Below the pieces are notes generated by a model. It saw only the letters and a program-made list of their open reading frames with translations. It searched no databases and was not told where the DNA came from. Below, one piece after another: positions 19,265 to 28,447 of a DNA stretch of 30,867 bases. This DNA comes from a virus, in IMG/VR virus record IMGVR_UViG_3300042555_000197, positions 1 through 30,867 of that record; one strand, written 5' to 3'. The position numbers and the translations under genes are program-made. How positions within the stretch are numbered: position 1 is the first letter of the stretch; the number at the start of each line of letters is the position of its first letter.

Positions 19265-20928
19265 CGGCAATCGCTATCAAGTCCTTTGACGGCATGTATC
19301 CGGTTATGAACAGCCGGCTGCTGAAAGACAACGCCGCTCAGACGTCGACGAATACCAAGATCACTGGCGGCTCTCTGAAGCCGTTCAAAGCTTCGACAAC
19401 GATCGTAGCAAAGCGGTCTGCTGGCAATCCCGTCTCGATCTATCGATTCGGGCAGGGCGAGACGGTTGAAACCCAGTACTGGCTTGAGTTCACCTCAGAT
19501 GCAGACGTTGTTCGCGGACCTGTTGCGGGCGACATTTACGAGAGGACGTACTACACCGTCAACGGGCAAGAGCCGAGGATGACCACCTCGACTTTAGTGC
19601 CCGGCGCTGGGACGTATCCGAACGGCTACTACCGGCTCGGGGTTGAGCCTCCCGCCACGAGTGCCACTGTAGCTGCAACTGGGTCGGGTACAGACACCGT
19701 CGCCGAGCAGAGGTACTACACCTACACGTTCGTCACTCCGCTCGGCGAGGAAGGCCCGCCGGCTACCGTCTCCAGCGTCTCAGTTCTTACTGGGCAGTCT
19801 GTTGCGATCTCTGGCATGTCAACGGCCCCTGTAAAGTCCAACCGTACGGTTGACCGCAAGCGGATCTACAGGACGGTCAGCGGAACCAACGCAACTGACT
19901 TCCAGTTCGTCGCGGAAATCGCGGCTGCAACGACTTCGTTTACGGACAACAAGACATCGGGCCAGCTGGGCGAGATCATTCCGAGTGACGGGTGGTATCC
20001 GCCTCGCAATGCAACGGATAACGAGCCCGGCACGAACGGTCCGTCTCCGTACACGATGTACGGCCTGACGCTGATGGCGAACGGAATTATGGCCGGTTAT
20101 GCGGGGAACATAATTTGTTTCTCAGAGCCGTACATGCCTCATGCGTGGAAGCGCGAGAACGAGTTGGTATCCGACTACCAGATCGTCGCGACAAAGGCTT
20201 TTGGTCAGTCTTTGGCGGTTCTGACGGCTGCATACCCGTACCTGATTCAGGGTGCCGACCCGTCATCGATGTCGATGACCCGCCTCGATGAGCTACATGC
20301 CTGCGTCTCGAAGCGCTCCGCAGTGACGATGAACAACGGGGTGGTCTACGCCAGCCCCGATGGACTCGCTCAGATCAGCGGTGGCGGTGTACAGCTGTTG
20401 ACTAAGGGGCTGTTCACGAAAGAAGAGTGGCAGGCCTACAAGCCCTCTTCGATCCACGCTTACCAATACGACGGTCGGTACTTTGCCTTCTATAACACCG
20501 GCACAGTGACCGGATGTCTGGTCTTCAGCTTCAACGGGCAAGAGCCGGCTCTGGTGACGTTGAATCTGACTGCGACGGCCGGATACCTCGAGCCGTTGAC
20601 GGACTCTCTGTATCTGCTCGTTGGCAGCAATATCGTGAAGTTCGATACAGGGTCAGCATTGACCTACACGTGGAAGAGCAAGCGGTTCACTTTGCCAAAG
20701 CCAGAGACGTTTGGTGTCGGACAGATCGTTGCGAAGTCTTACCCAGTAAGTCTGACGTTCTCCACGTACGACACCGACACCACGTACACGCTGTCTGTGA
20801 CTTCAGCCAATTCGTTCAGGCTGCCTTCGGGGAAGAAGTACAACTCAGTTGAGATACAAGTGTCTGGGACAGCAGAGGTCGAGCAGATCCTGCTGACAGG
20901 CTCGATGGATGAGATGAAACAGCTGTGA
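19261..20928 (+). CDS. Tail nozzle or hub protein
   Basis: A 555-residue beta-rich protein. The N-terminus (FDGMYPVMNSRLLKDNAAQT, then TNTKITGGSLKPFKA) matches the start of large podovirus tail proteins that form the nozzle/hub below the adaptor, similar in role to T7 gp12 or P22 gp10. Later parts include an Ig/FN3-like region (YYTYTFVTPLGEEGPPATVS), several repeated propeller-like strands, and MTRLDELHACVSKRSAVTMN. The last third has repeated 'L-x-G-x-x-x-x-Y-x-W' type strands (FDTGSALTYTWKSKRFTL). ATGA overlaps the phosphoesterase gene; GTGA overlaps the next. Family and role are inferred from length, order and pattern. Confidence 0.72.
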   Translation: MTAIAIKSFDGMYPVMNSRLLKDNAAQTSTNTKITGGSLKPFKASTTIVAKRSAGNPVSIYRFGQGETVETQYWLEFTSDADVVRGPVAGDIYERTYYTVNGQEPRMTTSTLVPGAGTYPNGYYRLGVEPPATSATVAATGSGTDTVAEQRYYTYTFVTPLGEEGPPATVSSVSVLTGQSVAISGMSTAPVKSNRTVDRKRIYRTVSGTNATDFQFVAEIAAATTSFTDNKTSGQLGEIIPSDGWYPPRNATDNEPGTNGPSPYTMYGLTLMANGIMAGYAGNIICFSEPYMPHAWKRENELVSDYQIVATKAFGQSLAVLTAAYPYLIQGADPSSMSMTRLDELHACVSKRSAVTMNNGVVYASPDGLAQISGGGVQLLTKGLFTKEEWQAYKPSSIHAYQYDGRYFAFYNTGTVTGCLVFSFNGQEPALVTLNLTATAGYLEPLTDSLYLLVGSNIVKFDTGSALTYTWKSKRFTLPKPETFGVGQIVAKSYPVSLTFSTYDTDTTYTLSVTSANSFRLPSGKKYNSVEIQVSGTAEVEQILLTGSMDEMKQL

Positions 20929-23900
20929 GTACACCCAACATCAACAGCCCCGAGACGAAAGTCCCGTCTCTGCCGACTCCTCAGTCGCCTGAAAAGCTGA
21001 TGGCGGCTCTCAAGGAACTCATTGAGGTCAGAGAGGGGATTCGAGGCAACGAGCTTGATGCCAACGTCACGTGGCGTGAGTTGGTCAACTCCGGCATTGC
21101 GAACATCACATACAACGGTCAGTCGTCTTCTGGTTCGGGGGGGCTGCCGTTTGGTCCCAGCGCAAATGCCGATGAAGAAAACCTGACGCCGCCACCGCAG
21201 CCGCAGAACCTTCAGGCCACCGCTGCGGTACAGAACATCATCCTATCGTGGAATGATCCTAACAGCCCTCTCGTTGCTGTTTCTGAGGTGTGGAGATCAT
21301 CGACGAACGTAGCGCCGGGCTTCTCCGGATCAACAGCTGTTTTGGTTGGCACTACTGAGGCATTTCTTTATGCCGACAATGTTGGCCCCGGCAGTGGGGT
21401 GCGGTACTACTGGGTTCGATTCAGGAGTAAGTGGGATGTCGCTGGCCCATATAGCAGCGGGGCGAACGCTCAGACTCAGGCGTCTGTCGAGTATCTGCTT
21501 CAGACCCTGACTGGGCAGATCACTGAGTCGCAGCTGTACTCGACTCTCGGCTCACGCATCAACCTGATCGATGCTCCGAGTTCTGTTGCTGGGTCTGTCG
21601 CCTCAAAGGTTTTGGATCTCCAGAACCAGATCAACGATATCTCGAACATTCCTGCGTACAGCGCATCCGTAACTTATGAGCTTGACCAACAGGTCACCTA
21701 CAACGGATCGCTGTATAGAGCTAAAGGGACGACGACAGGAAATCTGCCCACCAATACCACCTACTGGACGCTGATCGGGAATTACACGTCGCTCGGTGCT
21801 GCTGTAGCGGATCACACTACACAGATCGGCAACCTTACGACTGGTCTTGCCACTGAGGTTACCGATCGAACGACTCTGGCTACGCAACTCAGGGGCGGAT
21901 ACACAGGAACGGACCTTAGCCAGCTGACGACGGGCCTGCTTTACTCAGAGCGTCAGGCGCGCTCGACAGGCGATGCGGCATCCGCTACTCGGTTGGATGT
22001 TCTTGAGTCTTCAGTCAATAACGGGACGACTGGACTTTCGGCGACCAGAGCCCTGCTGATTAACGAGTACGCGACCAATGCGAACCTGACCTCAGCGACA
22101 GGGTCTTTGCAAACAACCCTGACCGCCTCTTATCAGGCGGCTGACAATGCGGTCCTGAGCAATGCGCAGAACTACGTCAGCAGCTACGCATACGCCAAAG
22201 CTTCGACCTATACGCAGTCTGAAGCTAATACGGCGATATCCAATCAAATCTCGACCGTCTCTGCTCGCCTCAACTCTGGCGGCGACATCTCAACGGCCAT
22301 TAACAACGTCTCGAACACCGCTTCAGCAAAGAGCGCGAACTTTGTGCAGGGGACTGCCCCGACAGCGACTAAGACAGACGACCTGTGGATCGATACTGCT
22401 AACGGCAACATCCTGAAACGGTGGAACGGCAATGCGTGGGTCGCCGCTGACGATACGAGGATCGGCGCGACAGCAACTAGCGTTCAGACGCTTCAATCTT
22501 CTGTCGATGCAACAACCTCGTACCGGATCGACGCTAGAGGGTACTCGGCACCACAAACAACTGCTGGCGTTTACAACGCTGCGGGCACTCGACTCTATAC
22601 GCCAGTAACGGGGTGGGCTGTTCTGGTTCTGAATCGAACAACGGCGGCCGTCGTCTCGCATAACACTTACAACACGTACTCAAGCTCGGCCAACGCTACT
22701 GCGATGGCCACTGCCCTCGATGCGCTCGGCACAGATCGCGTGGTGGTCTGCTATACCTACGATGAACCAAGAACAAACGTCTTCAACAACTCGACACTGA
22801 TCACTGCTCTTGAGCGATGCGGCGCTACTTCTGCGGCGATTGCCAACATTAAGCATCGCGGGGCATACATTTTGGCTGGCATCCCCGGCCGTGGCGCTGG
22901 CACTGGATACGAGAAGTACGCGGGGGCTTTCTCCAGCGACCCGGCTGCGTTTGTCACGTACACGCTCCAGCTTGTCAAAGGCGAACCAGTAGGGCTGGGT
23001 ACTACGGGGACGGTTGCTCTTGAGATCAGGGCCGATACTCAAGCGAGTTCGATCACGGGCCTTCAGGGCCAATACACCGTCAAGATCGATACTGCCGGAC
23101 ACGTATCTGGCTTTGGTCTGGCATCCACTCTCAACGGTGCCACGCCGACAAGCGCGTTCGGTGTCCGAGCCAACCAATTCTTTCTGGCACCGCCTTCCGT
23201 ATCTCAAACCACAGCGCCGACGACGAACCTGTACAAAGGATATGTCTGGGTCGACACAAGCTCGACGCCGGTCACTAAGTACTGGGATGGGTCCGCGTGG
23301 ACGACCGTTCCTACGGCGCTTCCGTTTGTTGTTCAGACGACCCCGACCACAATCAACGGAGTGTCAGTCCCGGCTGGTGTCTATATGGACACCGCCTACA
23401 TCAAGAACGGAACAATCTCGACTGCGCAGATCGGTAACGCTGCAATCGACTCGGCGAAGATTGCTGACCTCGCTGTGGTTGAGGCAAAGATCGGCGCATT
23501 GGCTGTCACCAACGCAAAGATCGGCGGGTTCATACAGTCTGACAACTACTCTGCCGGTGTCTCTGGCTGGAAGATTGCAAAGGACGGTGGCGCTGAGTTC
23601 GGGTTCGCAAACATTCGAGGAACTCTGGCCGCAAGCCAGATCGTTGCCGGCTCAATTACGGCTGACAAGATCGACACCAAAGGCCTGTCGATCAAAGACA
23701 CGGCCGGCAATACGATCCTTTCCGCCGGAACGTCACTCGCGAATAGCACGCTGAACCTACCCGCCACAATCGGCGGCAACATCCCGGCTGGATGGCTTAA
23801 CTCTAACGTCTCGCTCTCGACGCTGGGGTACACGGGCGCAACCAACGCCACGCGCAACGCTGTGAGCTATGGGGCGACGACTCCGTCCTCGCCTGTTGCG

Positions 23901-25028
23901 GGCGATATCTGGATCAGGACCGATCTCAACCCAGTGAAGGTCGGGGTGTACAACGGCTCCGCGTGGGTGGATGCCGGCAACGTAACGACGAACACGAGCC
24001 AGCTAACTGACGGTGCGAATCTAGGTCAGACCGCTGCGTGGGGAAGCGTTAGTAGTAGGCCCGCGAATCTCTCTGGTCTGGCCGGCACCGAGAACATTCA
24101 GAACTCTCAGATCATTATCTCTGGCGGTCAGATTCAGGGGATCGGCACTGGGAACAACACCGCCGTTGCGAATTCCTCGATAGCCATATCTGGGACGAAC
24201 GGGACGATCACGATGACTGGCGGGCCGACTGGCTCGGTGACCGGCGTAATCATGCCGGGCTACCAGATAACTGCGGCTAATGTTGGAACCTATCTCGCGT
24301 CTGCTGCGATTGGCGAGGCGTACATAGGCAACCTGAGTGCGGGCAAGATCACCACGGGCACGCTCGACGCAGCACGTATTGCCTCAGGTTCTATCGATGC
24401 CTCAAAGATTGACTCGCGTGGGCTGTCGATTAAAGACGCAAGCGGCAATGTGATTCTTGCCGCTGGCACCGCGCTGAACTGGTCGAACGTGACCGGACAG
24501 CCATCCGGTATTTACAACTCAAACATTACCCTGAGCGAGTCGTCTGGAAACGTCTCGTTAAATAACGCTGGCGGCGGATCGTTCGTTGCTGTCACGACAA
24601 ACAACAAGATCACATCCAGCAACATCTCGACGTATATATCTAACCTTGCAGTAAACACGCTTCAGATTGCTGGCAGGGCAGTAACAATCCCCGTTGGCAA
24701 TCAGGGCAACACGGATTTATATGTCACGGTCGAAAATGCAGAGGCATACCAACCGATTATTATAACTGCTTCATTTTCCTCTGTTGCCGCAACCTCTCAG
24801 ACCGTTACAGGATATATTTATGTCGGGAGTACGGCTGTTGTTGGGCACAACAGCACTGGGTTCCCGTACGGCAATGATGGGAATGGCGGGCCGGCTGGCT
24901 TTTATTGCAATGGGATCTCGGTAAGTTATATCCATACGCCGTCTTCTAGCGGCAACATAACCTTTAGTGCGAGGCACACTGCTGGAGCGGTCCCCGCGAC
25001 AATCTTTGCAATACAGGGCAAAAGATGA
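20925..25028 (+). CDS. Tail-tip/fibre protein (host specificity) with FN3 and ILEI-like domains
   Basis: A 1367-residue protein. Order: an FN3-like domain at residues ~89-184 (PQNLQATAAVQNIILSWNDP); a carbohydrate-binding-like stretch ~245-290 (YSASVTYELDQQVTYNGSLY, with YW later); helical coiled-coil-like repeats; an ILEI/FAM3-like domain ~533-688 (GWAVLVLNRTTAAVVSHNTY, VVVCYTYDEPRTN, CGATSAAI, HRGAYILAGIPGRG); and a C-terminal part with two GLSIKD blocks (~920 and ~1166) as in phage tail-tip J-type proteins (DUF1983-like). Three 'W-[IV]-[DR]-T ... NGSAW' motifs occur (~488, ~775, ~996). The domains imply adsorption and receptor recognition. GTG start is set by the GTGA overlap. The last ~150 residues are encoded in AT-richer DNA. 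Confidence 0.8.
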   Translation: MSTPNINSPETKVPSLPTPQSPEKLMAALKELIEVREGIRGNELDANVTWRELVNSGIANITYNGQSSSGSGGLPFGPSANADEENLTPPPQPQNLQATAAVQNIILSWNDPNSPLVAVSEVWRSSTNVAPGFSGSTAVLVGTTEAFLYADNVGPGSGVRYYWVRFRSKWDVAGPYSSGANAQTQASVEYLLQTLTGQITESQLYSTLGSRINLIDAPSSVAGSVASKVLDLQNQINDISNIPAYSASVTYELDQQVTYNGSLYRAKGTTTGNLPTNTTYWTLIGNYTSLGAAVADHTTQIGNLTTGLATEVTDRTTLATQLRGGYTGTDLSQLTTGLLYSERQARSTGDAASATRLDVLESSVNNGTTGLSATRALLINEYATNANLTSATGSLQTTLTASYQAADNAVLSNAQNYVSSYAYAKASTYTQSEANTAISNQISTVSARLNSGGDISTAINNVSNTASAKSANFVQGTAPTATKTDDLWIDTANGNILKRWNGNAWVAADDTRIGATATSVQTLQSSVDATTSYRIDARGYSAPQTTAGVYNAAGTRLYTPVTGWAVLVLNRTTAAVVSHNTYNTYSSSANATAMATALDALGTDRVVVCYTYDEPRTNVFNNSTLITALERCGATSAAIANIKHRGAYILAGIPGRGAGTGYEKYAGAFSSDPAAFVTYTLQLVKGEPVGLGTTGTVALEIRADTQASSITGLQGQYTVKIDTAGHVSGFGLASTLNGATPTSAFGVRANQFFLAPPSVSQTTAPTTNLYKGYVWVDTSSTPVTKYWDGSAWTTVPTALPFVVQTTPTTINGVSVPAGVYMDTAYIKNGTISTAQIGNAAIDSAKIADLAVVEAKIGALAVTNAKIGGFIQSDNYSAGVSGWKIAKDGGAEFGFANIRGTLAASQIVAGSITADKIDTKGLSIKDTAGNTILSAGTSLANSTLNLPATIGGNIPAGWLNSNVSLSTLGYTGATNATRNAVSYGATTPSSPVAGDIWIRTDLNPVKVGVYNGSAWVDAGNVTTNTSQLTDGANLGQTAAWGSVSSRPANLSGLAGTENIQNSQIIISGGQIQGIGTGNNTAVANSSIAISGTNGTITMTGGPTGSVTGVIMPGYQITAANVGTYLASAAIGEAYIGNLSAGKITTGTLDAARIASGSIDASKIDSRGLSIKDASGNVILAAGTALNWSNVTGQPSGIYNSNITLSESSGNVSLNNAGGGSFVAVTTNNKITSSNISTYISNLAVNTLQIAGRAVTIPVGNQGNTDLYVTVENAEAYQPIIITASFSSVAATSQTVTGYIYVGSTAVVGHNSTGFPYGNDGNGGPAGFYCNGISVSYIHTPSSSGNITFSARHTAGAVPATIFAIQGKR

Positions 25029-25639
25029 AGCGCTATGTAATCTATAACATAGACGACAGGATTATCACTAATAAAGTCAGTGGTCCCTACTCTTCTTCTG
25101 AAAATGTATACCACGACCCAGAAAAGCAAGCAATTTTAGAGGTGGCAGACGAGGTCACATTCAGTCAAGTAAAGGTTTTTGCCGGAAGAGTAGTGAATGA
25201 CCAGATTTTAGGCATCCCCGAGAGGCCGGGGCTATCTTACGTTTGGGATACCGCGAATGGAGTCTGGGAAGATACAACGCCCACTCCTAAGCTAAAAGCA
25301 ATAAAGCTTTCTGAAATTAATGCCGAGCGAGAGCGCCGGAACCTGTCGCCAATTAGCTATCAGAACGTGCTTTTTGACGCAGACGCCGAGGCACAGCGCA
25401 ACGTCTCCGCGTGGATGACAAATATCGCCGCTGGTCAAAATCCGCCTGCCGGCTTTGTTTGGAGGGGGTATGACAATGTTGATCACCCTGCTGACGCCGC
25501 CTTTATTGTCGCGCTGGGTAATGCGATCACATTGCGTGGCACTTACCTGTATCAGCGCTCGTGGATCAAAAAAGCAGAGGTCGATGCACTGACTACTGCG
25601 GCCGAAGTTAAGGCTTATGACGTTACGGCGGGCTGGTAA
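25025..25639 (+). CDS. Fibre-associated protein with DUF4376-like C-terminus
   Basis: A 204-residue protein. The N-terminal ~85 residues (KRYVIYNIDDRIITNKVSGP) are beta-rich and probably a fibre or virion anchor. Residues ~90-200 fit DUF4376-like tail proteins: KLKAIKLSEINAERERRNLS, then YQNVLFDADAEAQRN, GFVWRGYDNVDHPADAAFIV, then ALGNAITLRGTYLYQRSW and a C-terminal KAYDVTAGW. DUF4376 proteins accompany tail fibres, some as assembly chaperones. The first half is AT-richer than neighbouring genes, like the end of the fibre upstream, and could be a swapped unit. ATGA overlap upstream; TAATG at the next gene. Confidence 0.75.
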   Translation: MKRYVIYNIDDRIITNKVSGPYSSSENVYHDPEKQAILEVADEVTFSQVKVFAGRVVNDQILGIPERPGLSYVWDTANGVWEDTTPTPKLKAIKLSEINAERERRNLSPISYQNVLFDADAEAQRNVSAWMTNIAAGQNPPAGFVWRGYDNVDHPADAAFIVALGNAITLRGTYLYQRSWIKKAEVDALTTAAEVKAYDVTAGW

Positions 25640-26076
25640 TGCTTGAGGTCGTCGCCCTCACCGAAGAGAACATGCCACAGCTGTGGGCCTATGTGCGCTC
25701 ACAGCTGTTGAGAGTCGAGGGCAGAAACGGCTGCGCAACGCTCCCCGAAGAGGCGTTCTTCAGCTGGAAGTCTGGCATCTCGATGATCTACGTCCTGATG
25801 TGGGGCCGGAAGTTGGCTGGGGTGGTTGTCTTCCAGAACACAAAGACCGACGACAAGAAAAACGAGTTGTGGATATGGGCGATGTCCTTCGATGGAGTCG
25901 CCGGCAAAGAACAGCTGTTGGAGGTCAACGAGTGGCTGAAGTTCTCCGCTAGGGCCGTAGGGGCCTCTTCTGTTGGCATGAAGTCATCCCGAAAGGGATG
26001 GCAACGCTTCTTGAAAGAATACGGCTGGGAGCCGGCACTGATCGAATACAAGTTAGAGGTGAATGATGGGCAGTAA
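25639..26076 (+). CDS. GNAT-like protein (internal virion protein candidate)
   Basis: A 145-residue protein of acyl-CoA N-acyltransferase-like (GNAT) plan: helical start (LTEENMPQLWAYVRSQLLRV), strands around ISMIYVLMWGRKLAGVVVFQ, the strand ELWIWAMSF, then the helix GKEQLLEVNEWLKFSARAVG and the C-terminal strand RFLKEYGWEPALIEYKLEV. The canonical acetyl-CoA loop (Q/R-x-x-G-x-G/A) is not clear, so the enzyme may be inactive. T7-like phages carry a similar protein (gp13, internal virion protein A) just before their ejection proteins, which fits the two following genes. It overlaps the next start by 14 bases. Confidence 0.62.
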   Translation: MLEVVALTEENMPQLWAYVRSQLLRVEGRNGCATLPEEAFFSWKSGISMIYVLMWGRKLAGVVVFQNTKTDDKKNELWIWAMSFDGVAGKEQLLEVNEWLKFSARAVGASSVGMKSSRKGWQRFLKEYGWEPALIEYKLEVNDGQ

Positions 26077-27106
26077 ATCAAAAGCGCCGGACTACAGTCC
26101 CTTTCTAGAGTCAACCAAAGAACTGGGCCAACAGTATCTTGGGTTCGCTCAAGAACAGTTCCGAACTGCCAATGAGCGCTATGCGGCGCTACAGCCGTAT
26201 CAGCAGCGGCTGATGGACAACCAGTCCGCGTTGATGGCGGGCCAGCTGGACGCTCAGCGGCTGGCAATGGATCAGGCCCAAGACAGCTACGACTACAACA
26301 AAGGCACCTTTAGGCCGCTCGAAGCAAAACTAATCGAGCAGGCCACCGCGTGGAACACCGACGCGGAACGCGAGAGGATGGCCTCTCAGGCCGGCGCGAA
26401 TGTACAACAAGCGCTGGACAACCAGCGCGGTCAGTCAATGCGAGCGCTGGAGAGAATGGGTGTGAATCCAAACTCTGGCCGTATGGCGCAGCTGCTGTCT
26501 GGGACGGGTCTACAGGGCGCTGCAATGCAAGCCCAAGCGCAGAACACCGCGACGATGCAAGCCAGAGATCAGGGCTTCCAGAGACTGGCTGGCGTGGCGG
26601 GGATGGGTCGCGGGTTGTCCGCCGCATCGATTGCTGCAATCAACGCCGGCTCTGGTGCCGCGCAAGCTGGCTCTGGCGCTGCCTCTGTTGGCGGTAGCTC
26701 GATGGGCTCGGCAGATCGTGTGGGGCAGATGTACACACAAAACGGACTTGCTGGCTTGGGCGGATACGGTGGCTCGATCACCTCTGGTGCCAACATCACG
26801 AATATGGGCTTCCAAAACAGTTTGGCGGCCAACCAAGCCAACAACGCTTTGTTGTCTGGTGTCGGCGGTGCTGTTGGTAGCTTCCTTATGGCCGACGGCG
26901 GCGTAGTTCGCGGGCCCGGCACCGGAACATCTGACAGCGTACCCGCAGTCAATCAGGACGACGGATCTCCAATCCGACTGTCTAACGGAGAGTACGTGCT
27001 GCCGGCCGCAACGGTCCGCAAGATTGGCATCAGCAAGCTCGACAAGATCGTCGAGAAGACTAACGGCAAGCCGCCTGTTCATCGGCGCAAAGCTCTGGAG
27101 GCCTGA
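26063..27106 (+). CDS. Internal virion/ejection protein candidate
   Basis: A 347-residue protein. Residues ~10-185 are helical, Gln/Ala/Met-rich (LGQQYLGFAQEQFRTANERY, then QQRLMDNQSALMAGQLDAQR), like ejection proteins that form the trans-envelope channel. The centre is Gly/Ala/Ser-rich with two hydrophobic stretches (LSAASIAAINAGSGAAQAGS; LLSGVGGAVGSFLMADG). A conserved block GGVVRGPGTGTSDSVPA, then LSNGEYVLPAATVRKIG, occurs near the C-terminus; I recognise this from phage tail or internal proteins. Two adjacent ATGs (26063, 26066) are possible starts, with GAGG just upstream. Role inferred from composition and position. Confidence 0.7.
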   Translation: MMGSKSKAPDYSPFLESTKELGQQYLGFAQEQFRTANERYAALQPYQQRLMDNQSALMAGQLDAQRLAMDQAQDSYDYNKGTFRPLEAKLIEQATAWNTDAERERMASQAGANVQQALDNQRGQSMRALERMGVNPNSGRMAQLLSGTGLQGAAMQAQAQNTATMQARDQGFQRLAGVAGMGRGLSAASIAAINAGSGAAQAGSGAASVGGSSMGSADRVGQMYTQNGLAGLGGYGGSITSGANITNMGFQNSLAANQANNALLSGVGGAVGSFLMADGGVVRGPGTGTSDSVPAVNQDDGSPIRLSNGEYVLPAATVRKIGISKLDKIVEKTNGKPPVHRRKALEA

Positions 27107-27107
27107 G

Positions 27108-28436
27108 ATGGCTGAGAACTTCTTTACGGGCCTGACTGGGGCCATCCAACAAAAAGCTAAGCAGCGCAACAACGACGACTACATCGAGTTGATGCGGCAA
27201 AAGCAGCTGCAAAGCGAAATGTCTGGGGCGCTTGCTGACAAGCGTGCGGCTGCCGCAGACCTGCGCGCAGACGAAGATATGGTCATGAAGCGCGAAGCTG
27301 CCATCCGCACGCAAAAAGACTTCGACTTCAGGATGTCTGAGTCTGAGCGTAAACGCGCCGAAGAGGACTCGTTTAGGCAGGGGTCAGCGGCAATCTTTAA
27401 GCGCCACTTTGATCCTTCCCCAGAGCGAGACGCGGCCGGTCTAGAGATCAAAGACGAAGCCGGCAATGTTCGTATGAAGACGCCGAGCCCAACCGACCCG
27501 ATCGTTCTCAGCAACTACCTGAGCGAATTCACAGGGCATCTTGCGAAGAGCGGGAAGATGGACCCGGGCACGCTGAAGCAGCTGACGGACATGCGAACCA
27601 CGATGGAGAAGGATGGGACTGCTAAGGCGCTTCAGCAGTGGATGGCGGGAGATGTCGGTCCCGCTAATGCTCTGGCCGAAAGGTTCGGATATGAACCTAA
27701 GTCGATGAGGATGGTGGTCGAGCAAGACCCAAACACAAAGCTGTACACGCCTTACTTATACGCAACATCAAAGGAAGGTAAGCAAGTCAAGCAGGAGCTT
27801 GCAACCTTCCAGATGGCTATGGGCCTTCCTGTAACCGACCCGTCTGCCGGCAGGAACGAGCGGGAAATAGCGGGCGCACGAATGAAAGCTGATGCCCTCA
27901 GGGCGCAGGCTGCCGTAGATTCAGCAAATAGGCCCAGAGGCGGCGGTGGTGGTGGCGGCGATGACGGAGGCCCTGAGACCGGCGGCCTTTCCTTAAAGGC
28001 GTTCAACAAAGAAGCCAGCATTTTTAACGACAACATCAATCAGGCTCAGCCGCGATACAGCTTTGCTGTTGGGCAGGTTCTGGGCCCGGATATGAAGGGC
28101 GAAAAGGTCGATGAGTTCCAGAAGGAGAAGCTTCGCGACTTTGGGATGCGCGCCCTCCGGTCTGGGGCGGCGACCAACGCTACAGATGCGCAAGCAATCG
28201 CGCTCAAGACGTTCGCCGCATACGAGGCTGATGCGCTGAAGAACATCAGATTCACTCAGGATGCTCAGACAAAGAATTGGCGCGTCTCCTACGACGCCAA
28301 AGACAAAACAGTCCCATACAACAGCAATTTGGTCCCCGAAGCTCAAAGGATCGCCGGACGTAACGCCGCAGTTGAGGTTCGTCTTAAAGAGGCTCTCGAC
28401 AGAGAGCGTGCGCGCACAACTGCAATCAAAAAATAA
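27108..28436 (+). CDS. Second internal virion/ejection protein candidate
   Basis: A 442-residue, strongly helical charged protein starting AENFFTGLTGAIQQKAKQRN. ATG 27108 has a good GGAGG site (27097-27101) and follows the previous stop by one base; the longer in-frame start at 27024 would lie deep in the upstream gene. The N-terminal ~120 residues are coiled coil (MRQKQLQSEMSGALADKRAA; MKREAAIRTQKDFDFRMSES). A poly-Gly/Asp linker (RGGGGGGGDDGGPETGG, residue ~279) separates it from a C-terminal helical domain (AFNKEASIFNDNINQAQPRY). No enzymatic motif. Likely ejected with DNA, like T7 gp15/gp16-type proteins; no direct homology claimed. Confidence 0.68.
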   Translation: MAENFFTGLTGAIQQKAKQRNNDDYIELMRQKQLQSEMSGALADKRAAAADLRADEDMVMKREAAIRTQKDFDFRMSESERKRAEEDSFRQGSAAIFKRHFDPSPERDAAGLEIKDEAGNVRMKTPSPTDPIVLSNYLSEFTGHLAKSGKMDPGTLKQLTDMRTTMEKDGTAKALQQWMAGDVGPANALAERFGYEPKSMRMVVEQDPNTKLYTPYLYATSKEGKQVKQELATFQMAMGLPVTDPSAGRNEREIAGARMKADALRAQAAVDSANRPRGGGGGGGDDGGPETGGLSLKAFNKEASIFNDNINQAQPRYSFAVGQVLGPDMKGEKVDEFQKEKLRDFGMRALRSGAATNATDAQAIALKTFAAYEADALKNIRFTQDAQTKNWRVSYDAKDKTVPYNSNLVPEAQRIAGRNAAVEVRLKEALDRERARTTAIKK

Positions 28437-28447
28437 CTGAGGGAAGT

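Noticed and set aside
23014-23754. 246-residue + strand ORF in another frame of the tail-tip gene
   Set aside because: Arg/Ser/Leu-rich translation typical of an out-of-frame shadow; it lies wholly inside the well-supported 1367-residue gene.
26510-27172. 220-residue minus-strand ORF
   Set aside because: Shadow of the Gly/Ala-rich ejection protein; Arg/Cys/His-rich composition and no start signal.
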